A program made the translations under genes and the position numbers. A DNA stretch of 12,623 nucleotides from Candidatus Altarchaeota archaeon. GTDB taxonomy: Archaea > SpSt-1190. Shown here piece after piece: positions 6,954-12,623 of this stretch. How positions within the stretch are numbered: position 1 is the stretch's first letter; every line of letters starts with the position of its first letter. The notes under the pieces are model-generated. The model worked only from the letters and a program-made list of their open reading frames with translations, was not told the origin of the DNA and ran no database searches. Location of the stretch: assembly GCA_018221005.1 (NCBI GenBank), contig JAAOXW010000047.1:1-12623 (forward strand), in the 5' to 3' direction.

Positions 6954-7361
6954 ATGCCTATTTGGAGAACAACGATAACTAAGGTTTCGGCAGAGAGAGG
7001 AGAAATATCAAAACCCCAGATGCAAGTCGAGGTTAGCCCCACGATTGGCAAGGCCAAAATGGAAAAGGCAGGGGATTCTGAATTGCTGAGGGTTCCATAT
7101 GACCTTAACATTAACTACGGCAAGGCCGGGAAAATTGTTATTGGTGGGGATATGTATTTTGTTGGTGAATCTAGTGATGTTTTGAAGGACGGAGTTATTC
7201 AAGATTCAGAGCTTGTTAGACAAGTTTACCAGCGACTTTTTATTGAGCCCATGGTACTTGCAATTTCTTTAGCTAAGGATTTGATACTCCCCATTCCGGT
7301 ACAGATGCCGCAAGTCAAGGTTGAGCAATCTGGCAGGAAAGCTGACGAGAAGAAAAAGTGA
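6954..7361 (+). CDS. Conserved small archaeal protein of unknown function, 135 aa
   Basis: A TTG-initiated reading from 6909 is longer but runs through the TATA box, so the ATG at 6954 is the start. The pattern is an N-terminal strand with VSAERGEISKP, then central strands RVPYDLNINYGKAGKIVIGGDMYF (described in two parts: RVPYDLNINYG and KIVIGGDMYF, about 58-80), then a long helix EPMVLAISLAKDL and a short proline-rich strand LPIPVQMPQVKV before a lysine-rich tail. This order matches a family of small beta-rich archaeal proteins that I recall as uncharacterised, with a typical AER block and a terminal LPxPxxxPxV block. No catalytic residue is obvious, so a binding or chaperone-like role is possible but unproven. 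The gene converges on the aIF2 beta gene. Confidence 0.75.
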   Translation: MPIWRTTITKVSAERGEISKPQMQVEVSPTIGKAKMEKAGDSELLRVPYDLNINYGKAGKIVIGGDMYFVGESSDVLKDGVIQDSELVRQVYQRLFIEPMVLAISLAKDLILPIPVQMPQVKVEQSGRKADEKKK

Positions 7362-7407
7362 ATGAGTGGCTTTAATGAAGGTCTCACATTTGTAGCGTAG
7401 CTGTTAC

Positions 7408-7815
7408 TCATTGAGGGAGTGGTGAAGACGCCCCGCACGCAAGGCACTTCATAATTTTTATTCGGTCTGTTTTTTCAAGTTTGGTATCTGGTTTTTTACA
7501 AACAGGACAAATCACACATACTTCTATGTATTTGTCAAATTTCTTTTGAATGGTGAGGGTGCCTATCCTCCCTATAAAAATAATTCTTGTGTCTTCAATC
7601 CGAAAACTGACTCCTAAATCTTTACTGATGTATTTGGCCATGTGATGCAAATCACGATTCACATAGTTTGCAATTTCTTGGGCATTGGCCCAAATTGCTT
7701 TCTTACCTTCATTGGTGATTTTTATGTGTGGAACTTCAAATCGCTTCTTTTCGAAGACAACGGCCGGCATCTTACTATATGCCCGCTCCAGCATCTTTTT
7801 GTAATCGTCGACCAT
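7408..7815 (-). CDS. Translation initiation factor aIF2, beta subunit
   Basis: aIF2 is the heterotrimeric GTPase factor that brings Met-tRNAi to the small ribosomal subunit; the beta subunit contacts gamma and modulates it. The 135-residue length is normal for the archaeal protein. The N-terminal helix YKKMLERAYSKMP is followed by the characteristic VVFEKKRFEVPH, a central alpha/beta domain with NAQEIANYVNRD and HHMAKYISKDLG, and a C-terminal zinc ribbon with C103/C106 and C124/C127 (CPVCKKPDT and KCLACGA). An additional Cys at position 100 is not one of the usual ligands. A TATA box centred 25.5 bp before the ATG at 7815 fixes the start. The gene stands alone, not in a ribosomal operon. Confidence 0.95.
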   Translation of the reverse strand: MVDDYKKMLERAYSKMPAVVFEKKRFEVPHIKITNEGKKAIWANAQEIANYVNRDLHHMAKYISKDLGVSFRIEDTRIIFIGRIGTLTIQKKFDKYIEVCVICPVCKKPDTKLEKTDRIKIMKCLACGASSPLPQ

Positions 7816-7836
7816 CTAGAGAACGACTGACGATGG

Positions 7837-7844
7837 TTTAAATA
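7837..7844 (-). promoter_or_regulatory. TATA box for the aIF2 beta gene
   Basis: The minus strand reads TATTTAAA, centred 25.5 bp upstream of the ATG at 7815. Confidence 0.6.
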
Positions 7845-7887
7845 TGCACCGCCCAAAACCCGCTAAAATTGAGCTTTACAGGACATA

Positions 7888-7897
7888 ATATTTATAA
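7888..7897 (+). promoter_or_regulatory. TATA box for the first paralog of the tandem pair
   Basis: The sequence ATATTTATAA is centred about 27.5 bp before the in-frame GTG at 7920, but only about 12.5 bp before the ATG at 7905. It therefore favours the GTG as a leaderless start. Confidence 0.55.
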
Positions 7898-7919
7898 CTA
7901 AAAAATGACGAATACCCAT

Positions 7920-9065
7920 GTGGTTCCGCGTCCAGATTTGAGGAAACAAGTACCTGAAGAACTTGTGAGTTATATTCCTGAAAATGCTTACCCTGGTGAT
8001 TTGGAAAAGCTTTCTGGGCAGGGTTTAAATTATCCTGAAAAACTTAATCCTTTATTTTCAGAAGGGTGCAAAATATACCGCTCATTTTTTAATGAAAAGG
8101 TACGACGCCACATGCAATCTATGTTGACTGTTGCTCGTGATAAAAGTAATCAAAAAGCAATCAATTTTTTTGAAACTGTAGGTTCGTATGGGAATCTCCT
8201 TCGACCATTTCCAGATGTTCTGGAACAACTTGATACTGTGGTTGAACTTATTGGTATCACTGGAACTTTAGAAATCAAGGACGATAAGAAAATTAAATTT
8301 TTATTTATTGAGCGCGATATTCCGGAAACTCAGGAAAAATATGGAACGGGAAAAACTTCAATATTAAACACCATTGGGAATCTTCAAATTCCGGATGTAA
8401 ATTTAACCATGCCTGAAACAGAATTTGATTCATATGAGGACGCTCTGCTCTTCTTCGAAAAGGAATTACCTATTTTAACAGTTTCATATGGAAATCCAAA
8501 CCTGAAGCGGGTTGCTTCGGATATGAACCACTTTTCAACTATAGATGGTCAGCTTGCAATGGCTACCCCAATTGCGGAACCCGGCATTTGTATGAGGGAT
8601 GAGGCACGTAGAAGGATGAGATGTGATGCCTTGCCTTACTATTCCAAGGATCCTGCAGTTTTAGCATACAAAGAGGCCTTGGGCGGAAAGGTTCATGTAT
8701 CTTTTGACGATTTTGATAATTTGGATAAAGTTTATGTCTTCGAACCCGAAGATGTTATATTTTCACTTAAGCGTGTTGCAGGTGAAACTGATGAAGTCCG
8801 GGTTAAACAGATTACTGATTCAGACTCCAAATATAAGAAACTTAAACATCTATTCAAACGCAACCCCCATTACTATAAGAACATTTCAAAATTCTGGCAC
8901 GTCAATTCTGAAGTTTACCAAGAGCGGATTGACCTTATGATGAAAGATATACGACCAAACACCAAAGGATTGCCTCGCATCTTTCAAGTAACTATTCAAA
9001 CTGCACCTGACAGCTACCCCATTAAGAAAGTGGCTAGCGAAATTCATCAAAGAATGAATTCTTGA
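7920..9065 (+). CDS. P-loop-like protein of unknown function, first of two tandem paralogs (381 aa)
   Basis: I do not recognise a named family. From the GTG start, residues 1-45 form a proline-rich extension absent from the paralog downstream. LFSEGCKIYRSFFN then opens the shared region. A predicted strand KFLFIE is followed by YGTGKTSI (141-148, Lys145), a P-loop-like motif lacking the first Gly of a strict Walker A. RVASDMNHF with Asp201 follows, then a glycine/proline segment, a strand VYVFEP, the block NPHYYKNISKFWHVN and a C-terminal strand LPRIFQVTI. The order P-loop, (A/S)SD, then a late strand plus helix is loosely like HPr kinase/PEPCK-type proteins, but the P-loop to Asp spacing (about 56) is much longer than usual. 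An ATG at 7905 would add five residues. No membrane segment or signal is visible. Confidence 0.8.
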   Translation: MVPRPDLRKQVPEELVSYIPENAYPGDLEKLSGQGLNYPEKLNPLFSEGCKIYRSFFNEKVRRHMQSMLTVARDKSNQKAINFFETVGSYGNLLRPFPDVLEQLDTVVELIGITGTLEIKDDKKIKFLFIERDIPETQEKYGTGKTSILNTIGNLQIPDVNLTMPETEFDSYEDALLFFEKELPILTVSYGNPNLKRVASDMNHFSTIDGQLAMATPIAEPGICMRDEARRRMRCDALPYYSKDPAVLAYKEALGGKVHVSFDDFDNLDKVYVFEPEDVIFSLKRVAGETDEVRVKQITDSDSKYKKLKHLFKRNPHYYKNISKFWHVNSEVYQERIDLMMKDIRPNTKGLPRIFQVTIQTAPDSYPIKKVASEIHQRMNS

Positions 9066-9078
9066 CCTGACGGTTAGT

Positions 9079-9087
9079 AATAAATAA
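9079..9087 (+). promoter_or_regulatory. TATA box for the second paralog
   Basis: The sequence TAATAAATA lies in the 42-base gap between the paralogs, centred about 25 bp before the GTG at 9108. The second gene can therefore be transcribed on its own as a leaderless message. Confidence 0.5.
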
Positions 9088-9107
9088 GCGCTTGCCACAG
9101 CAATTAT

Positions 9108-10088
9108 GTGGTGGAACGCCTTTTTTCCCAGAAATGTGTTAAGTACAGGGACGACTTCAATACTCGCTTGAAGACCTATCTATCGGAACTCGTAGAAGCT
9201 CAACCCGCCCTCGAGAAAAACCTTCACATCTTACTTAATGAATTAAACTTGGCCCTCCCTTATCAATCCGTACTTGAAAGTTTCCAGCACCCAATTAACA
9301 TAATTGCAGTTTCAATTGCTCGAAAGGACTCTGTTTTTATGTTGGTCCAGGACCCTTCTATTGACCCTTCGAAGGGGGAGGGCGCAGGAAAAACTGCCAT
9401 AGCGTCCAAACTGCTCGGGATGGAAATCCCCTATGATGTTTTCAAGCCGGTTCCCACTAATGAAGTTGAGCTCAAATTGGCCCTAAAAAAATTGGAAAAA
9501 TTGGACACCATTCAGATTCAACATAGTAACAAAAGCAGGAAACTTGTTTCATCCGACATGCCCTTTATTGGGATTGACAAAAATGGGCTTTCTGTGGTTG
9601 GACCGCCCAAAGGAGAATATGTAATTGCAATGTGGGATATGGGGCGCCACATTATGAGAGTTATTGATCCCAATTATTTCCCAGGTAAGCGGAGAAAAGA
9701 TGAATTTTTTAGGACTTATCAAAAAACACTTTCGAAAAAATTCTATTTTGATTTTGATTTATTTGGAGACCCAAGTCGAACCTATAAAATTTCATCGGTT
9801 TTTGTAATAAATCGAGTAAACAAAGGACATCTCGAAGTTGAAAAAGTCTCAACTGACGAGACCCTTTCTGAACTTCGAAGACTTTTGGAAAGCAACCCCC
9901 TATACCATGAATCAGTCTTCTGGGATCTGAATAAGGATGTTCATCTTGAGCGAGTCAGCCATATACTGAATTTCTTGGAGGATTTAGACTCAACCCATTG
10001 GCCTACAATATACCGGGTTTCCATTCCGTCCGGAGGTAAGGACGTAATTGAGGCGGCTGCAAAAACTATTTCCGAACTTGTTAAGTAG
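9108..10088 (+). CDS. P-loop-like protein of unknown function, second of two tandem paralogs (326 aa)
   Basis: This protein aligns with the preceding gene over nearly its whole length. Matching pairs are LFSQKCVKYRDDFN with LFSEGCKIYRSFFN, GEGAGKTAI (90-98, Lys95) with KYGTGKTSI, KLVSSDMPF (Asp150) with KRVASDMNH, NPLYHESVFWDLN with NPHYYKNISKFWHVN, and WPTIYRVSI with LPRIFQVTI. After Asp150 comes the segment GIDKNGLSVVGPPKG, which recalls the strand-turn-Gly-Pro segment after the Asp of HprK-type kinases. SSVFVINR and the VSTDETLSELRRLL helix recall their C-terminal part. This is a weak superfamily-level resemblance, not an assignment. The start is GTG-GTG at 9108; the ATG at 9106 is out of frame. 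A HAD-family gene starts 19 bases after its stop. Confidence 0.8.
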   Translation: MVERLFSQKCVKYRDDFNTRLKTYLSELVEAQPALEKNLHILLNELNLALPYQSVLESFQHPINIIAVSIARKDSVFMLVQDPSIDPSKGEGAGKTAIASKLLGMEIPYDVFKPVPTNEVELKLALKKLEKLDTIQIQHSNKSRKLVSSDMPFIGIDKNGLSVVGPPKGEYVIAMWDMGRHIMRVIDPNYFPGKRRKDEFFRTYQKTLSKKFYFDFDLFGDPSRTYKISSVFVINRVNKGHLEVEKVSTDETLSELRRLLESNPLYHESVFWDLNKDVHLERVSHILNFLEDLDSTHWPTIYRVSIPSGGKDVIEAAAKTISELVK

Positions 10089-10107
10089 TTGGACATGTTG
10101 GGAGTTT

Positions 10108-10746
10108 GTGAAAGCAGTAATTTTTGATATGGACGGTGTAATTGCAGATACTCAGAAAATTCATGGCGAAATTGAAGCCAACCTCCTCCGCAAACAAGGA
10201 ATTGAAATAGAAGGACACGAAATCAGTGCCCGCTTTGCCGGAGTGCGTGACTTTGAAATGTTTGAAACTATTTTGAAAGAAAATGGGAAAACTGCCAATG
10301 TGGATGAACTCTGCAGTGTGAAGCGAAAGTTATTTGGTGAAGCGATTGAAAAGGGCGTGGATAGCATTGAAGGTGCAGTTGAGTTAATTCACGAACTACA
10401 CGCCAAGGGAGTTCCTCTTGCTGTTGCATCATCCTCCAATCGAAAGTGGATTGAGCAAATTTTGACTTCTTTAGCCGTCTTTGATCATTTTGAGGTAATC
10501 GTTGCTGGTAGTGAAGTGCCCCATGGCAAGCCAGCCCCCGATATTTTTCTGAAGTGTGCAGAATTATTGAAAATGACTCCAGAAAACTGCATCGTGATTG
10601 AAGATGGCATCAGCGGTGTTTTTGGAGCTCAGAAAGCCGAGATGAAAGTGATTGGCTTTGGAAAGGCGGTTGAAAATATTGCTGACTTTTCAACCCACAA
10701 TATGCAAGAGGTCGGAAAAATAGTCAAGGGGCTCCTTCGGTTCTAA
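10108..10746 (+). CDS. HAD-superfamily phosphatase/mutase, beta-phosphoglucomutase-like
   Basis: This 213-aa protein has all four HAD motifs: FDMDGVIADT with the nucleophile Asp7 and general acid Asp9; ASSSN (motif II); Lys in HGKPAPD (motif III); and VIEDGISG (motif IV, Mg binding). A helical cap occupies about residues 15-85, as in the beta-phosphoglucomutase/phosphoglycolate phosphatase class. The substrate cannot be read from sequence; a sugar phosphate or small phosphomonoester is likely. The reading extends upstream to a TTG at 10048, but that would overlap the previous gene. The GTG at 10108 begins right at the first HAD strand, and a GGAG lies close before it. With no TATA box in the 19-base gap, it is probably co-transcribed with the P-loop-like gene. 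Its stop overlaps the end of the facing gene by four bases. Confidence 0.88.
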   Translation: MKAVIFDMDGVIADTQKIHGEIEANLLRKQGIEIEGHEISARFAGVRDFEMFETILKENGKTANVDELCSVKRKLFGEAIEKGVDSIEGAVELIHELHAKGVPLAVASSSNRKWIEQILTSLAVFDHFEVIVAGSEVPHGKPAPDIFLKCAELLKMTPENCIVIEDGISGVFGAQKAEMKVIGFGKAVENIADFSTHNMQEVGKIVKGLLRF

Positions 10747-11186
10747 GTTGATTCAAAATAATCTGGCGGTATTTGACCACCCAGAAATAAAATCACGACA
10801 GCGCCCGTGAGTTCGTCCGACATGCCCATGTCAAAGTATAGTTTTTCATCCATGTTTTGCTCTTCAACATACTCTTTGGCCACTCTCCCATCTTTATGTA
10901 ATACAATCAAGGCATTGGTCATATCAATTGCCTGGCTCAAATCTGCATATACCTTTTCGTCCAAAGCTGGCCCCTTGTTAGCTCGATAATAAGTCTCAAG
11001 GTTACTTCTCGCCCTCTCCAGTGTATTTTCTGCCAGAGTATAATCTTCATACTTTACAAACGCTAGAGCAGTGATGATGGGCCATTTGACTGCAGGTTGT
11101 GTGTCAGGCCCAACCTTAATGGTTTTTATTACAGTTTTTATTGAGTTGTCGACTTCACTTCCCTGATAGGGCTCGTTATCGGACAT
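10743..11186 (-). CDS. Hypothetical helical protein, 147 aa
   Basis: I do not recognise this protein. It is acidic and predicted mostly alpha-helical. Residues about 40-115 form successive helices (AVKWPIITALAFVKYEDYTLAENTL is the first pair, described here as AVKWPIITALAFV and YTLAENTLERARSNLETYY) with a spacing like TPR or HEPN-type bundles. The C-terminal part has a hydrophobic stretch, LTGAVVILFLGGQIP, too short and isolated to be a confident membrane helix. A GTG reading from 11225 is longer, but the ATG at 11186 lies 23.5 bp from the centre of a TATA box and gives a leaderless message. It is divergent from the EF-1 alpha gene and converges on the HAD gene. Confidence 0.65.
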   Translation of the reverse strand: MSDNEPYQGSEVDNSIKTVIKTIKVGPDTQPAVKWPIITALAFVKYEDYTLAENTLERARSNLETYYRANKGPALDEKVYADLSQAIDMTNALIVLHKDGRVAKEYVEEQNMDEKLYFDMGMSDELTGAVVILFLGGQIPPDYFEST

Positions 11187-11204
11187 AAAACAGTAGCTAT
11201 CTCT

Positions 11205-11213
11205 TGATTTATA
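11205..11213 (-). promoter_or_regulatory. TATA box for the 147-aa helical protein
   Basis: The minus strand reads ATATAAATC, centred about 23.5 bp upstream of the ATG at 11186. The longer GTG reading would run through it. Confidence 0.6.
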
Positions 11214-11242
11214 TCGCTTTTCCACAGGAATCCTGCCAAGGC

Positions 11243-11255
11243 ATATATTTAAAAA
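11243..11255 (+). promoter_or_regulatory. Promoter and Shine-Dalgarno leader of the EF-1 alpha gene
   Basis: The TATA box TATATTTAAA within 11243-11255 predicts a start site near 11273-11277, leaving a leader of about 25 bases. That leader contains GGTGA (11290-11294), complementary to the archaeal 16S rRNA 3' end and about six bases before the ATG at 11300. This is the only clear leader-plus-Shine-Dalgarno arrangement in the window. Confidence 0.6.
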
Positions 11256-11299
11256 ACCGGCTTTTATGTTCTCCAGTTAAGAATCAATAGGTGAAAAAA

Positions 11300-12580
11300 A
11301 TGGCAGACAAACCACATTTAAATGTCGTGTTCGTAGGACACGTGGACCACGGTAAGAGTACTACCGTAGGTAGGTTGCTCTATGATACAGGGCACGTACC
11401 TGAAAACGTAATGAGGAAACTAAAGGAACAAGCAGGAGAGGCAGGAAAGGCCACCTGGGAATTCGCATTCGTCATGGATCGTCTCAAAGAAGAGCGAGAG
11501 CGCGGTCTGACTATTGACATTGCGCATCACGAGTTTAAAACTAAAAAATTCTACGTGACAGTTATTGACGCTCCAGGTCACAAAGACTTCGTCAAAAACA
11601 TGATTACTGGTGCCAGTCAAGCTGATGCAGCAGTTCTGATGGTTTCTGCAAAGGAGGGCCCGCAAGCCCAGACCAAGGAACACATAACCTTAGTCAAAAC
11701 AGCAGGTATCAACCAGATAATTGTTTGTATTAACAAGATGGATGAAGTCAAATTTGATGAGAAGCGATACGGTGAAGTCAAAGAAGAACTCATCACTGCT
11801 TTGAAACTCATGGGTTTCGATACAAGTAAAATTCCATTTATCCCAACGTCAGGGTATTTGGGCGACAATATTGCTAAGAAGAGTGAGAACACCGCTTGGT
11901 ATAAGGGGGAGACTCTACTCGAAGCAATTGACAAGTACTTCGAAGCTCCAAGTCTGGAAAAACTAATGGCAATGCCTCTAAGACTACCTATTCAGGACTC
12001 CTATACCATCTCTGGTATTGGTACAGTACCTGTTGGTAGGATTGAGACTGGTGTACTAAAAGTCAACGACCAAGTAAGTTTCATGCCCTCAAATGTAGGT
12101 GGTGAAGTTAAGTCGATTGAAATGCACCACCAGCAGATGAAGGAAGCCAAGCCGGGTGACAATGTAGGTTTCAATGTCCGAGGTATTGGTAAGGGAGATG
12201 TGCGACGTGGAGACGTTTGCGGGCCGGCTAAGAACCCACCCACTGTGGTGGAAAACTTTACGGCACAAATTGTTATCCTGAACCACCCAACCGTGGTGGC
12301 AGTAGGCTACTCGCCTGTATTCCATATGCATACTTCGCAAGTTGCATGCCGAATCACCAAGATTTTGAAGAAGATTGACCCTAAGACAGGTCAGGTCGCG
12401 GCAGAAAACCCCGACTTCATCAAGACTGGTGATGCAGCCATCGTCGAGATTACCCCCAACCAACCAATGGTTGCAGAGAAGTTCAAAGATATCCCACCAC
12501 TGGGACGCTTCTCTATGAGAGATATGGGTATGACTGTTGGCGTAGGTATGATTACTGAGCTAAAGCCTAAGGAGATGTAA
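11300..12580 (+). CDS. Translation elongation factor 1-alpha (archaeal EF-Tu homolog)
   Basis: This GTPase delivers aminoacyl-tRNA to the ribosomal A site. The 426-aa protein carries G1 GHVDHGKST (13-21), the effector region with RGLTIDI (68-74), G3 DAPGH (90-94), G4 NKMD (145-148) and the later SGY block, followed by two beta-barrel domains with VPVGRIETGVLK and HMHTSQVACR, ending in RFSMRDMGMTVGVGMI. All functional motifs are intact and the length is normal. The reading frame extends three codons upstream to a GTG at 11291, but that GTG is part of the Shine-Dalgarno GGTGA, so the ATG at 11300 is the start. A hairpin and T-rich tract follow the stop. The gene has its own strong promoter. Confidence 0.97.
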   Translation: MADKPHLNVVFVGHVDHGKSTTVGRLLYDTGHVPENVMRKLKEQAGEAGKATWEFAFVMDRLKEERERGLTIDIAHHEFKTKKFYVTVIDAPGHKDFVKNMITGASQADAAVLMVSAKEGPQAQTKEHITLVKTAGINQIIVCINKMDEVKFDEKRYGEVKEELITALKLMGFDTSKIPFIPTSGYLGDNIAKKSENTAWYKGETLLEAIDKYFEAPSLEKLMAMPLRLPIQDSYTISGIGTVPVGRIETGVLKVNDQVSFMPSNVGGEVKSIEMHHQQMKEAKPGDNVGFNVRGIGKGDVRRGDVCGPAKNPPTVVENFTAQIVILNHPTVVAVGYSPVFHMHTSQVACRITKILKKIDPKTGQVAAENPDFIKTGDAAIVEITPNQPMVAEKFKDIPPLGRFSMRDMGMTVGVGMITELKPKEM

Positions 12581-12582
12581 AT

Positions 12583-12619
12583 TTGGCCTTCGGGCCAAGT
12601 TTATTTATTTTTTATTTTT
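12583..12619 (+). terminator. Hairpin with UUCG loop and T-rich tail after the EF-1 alpha gene
   Basis: Two bases after the stop codon, TTGGCC and GGCCAA form a perfect six-pair stem around a TTCG loop (12583-12598). The closing pair is C-G, the very stable cUUCGg tetraloop. A tract rich in T follows (12600-12619). In Archaea T tracts alone can end transcription; a stem of this type may add 3'-end stability to a highly expressed message. Confidence 0.65.
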
Positions 12620-12623
12620 CTAA

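Noticed and set aside
7361..7412. Seven-base inverted repeat AATGAGT/ACTCATT spanning the gap between the 135-aa gene and the aIF2 beta gene, and a 12-codon open frame from 7362.
   Set aside because: The 38-base loop makes a stable hairpin unlikely, no T tract follows on either strand, and the short frame has no homology signal. The 46-base gap holds nothing else I can support.
7920..10088. Reading the two paralogs as small GTPases because of the GKT(S/A) motifs.
   Set aside because: Neither has a DxxG switch II motif nor an (N/T)KxD base-recognition motif at suitable distances.
1..12623. tRNA genes, C/D-box guide RNAs, CRISPR repeats, insertion sequences and attachment sites.
   Set aside because: No cloverleaf, paired C and D boxes, regular repeat-spacer series, transposase or terminal inverted repeats were seen; the noncoding gaps are all short and are explained by promoters.

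Overview
This window is archaeal chromosome. The evidence is a gene set found only in Archaea: an EF-1 alpha type elongation factor, aIF2 beta, an archaeal-type histidyl-tRNA synthetase, a DUF63 membrane protein, a Trm10-like SPOUT methyltransferase and a HerA/DUF87-type ATPase. Almost every gene also has an archaeal TATA box about 22-28 bp before its start codon. I cannot place the organism below domain level. Base composition is moderately AT-rich, the genes are densely packed, and neighbouring convergent genes overlap or nearly touch.

Layout. Positions 1-675 hold the 3' end of a HerA-like ATPase. Facing it on the minus strand are an unrecognised small protein (677-1027) and an overlapping pair, a PIN-domain protein and a DUF63 membrane protein (1084-2195). 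A divergent promoter region (2196-2291) then leads into two small plus-strand genes (2292-3180). Next is hisS on the minus strand, divergent from the Trm10-like gene, which converges on glmS (minus). glmS is divergent from a small conserved archaeal protein (6954-7361), which converges on the aIF2 beta gene (minus). From 7920 to 10746 there is a plus-strand cluster: two related proteins that I cannot assign with certainty, with P-loop-like motifs and a possible distant HprK/PEPCK-type resemblance, followed by a HAD phosphatase/mutase of the beta-phosphoglucomutase type. An unrecognised helical protein (minus, 10743-11186) and the EF-1 alpha gene (11300-12580), with a hairpin and T-rich tail behind it, complete the window.

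How the genes work together. Most recognisable genes serve translation: EF-1 alpha, aIF2 beta, HisRS and a tRNA modification enzyme. GlmS supplies glucosamine-6-phosphate for amino sugars and glycans. The accessory part of most interest is 7920-10746, two diverged tandem paralogs plus a HAD enzyme. The other theme is gene expression. TATA-box geometry predicts leaderless transcripts for nearly all genes, several starting at GTG, and this spacing corrects the apparent start codon of several genes. EF-1 alpha is the clear exception: it has a leader and a Shine-Dalgarno sequence. I saw no tRNA, rRNA, CRISPR array, insertion sequence or other mobile element.
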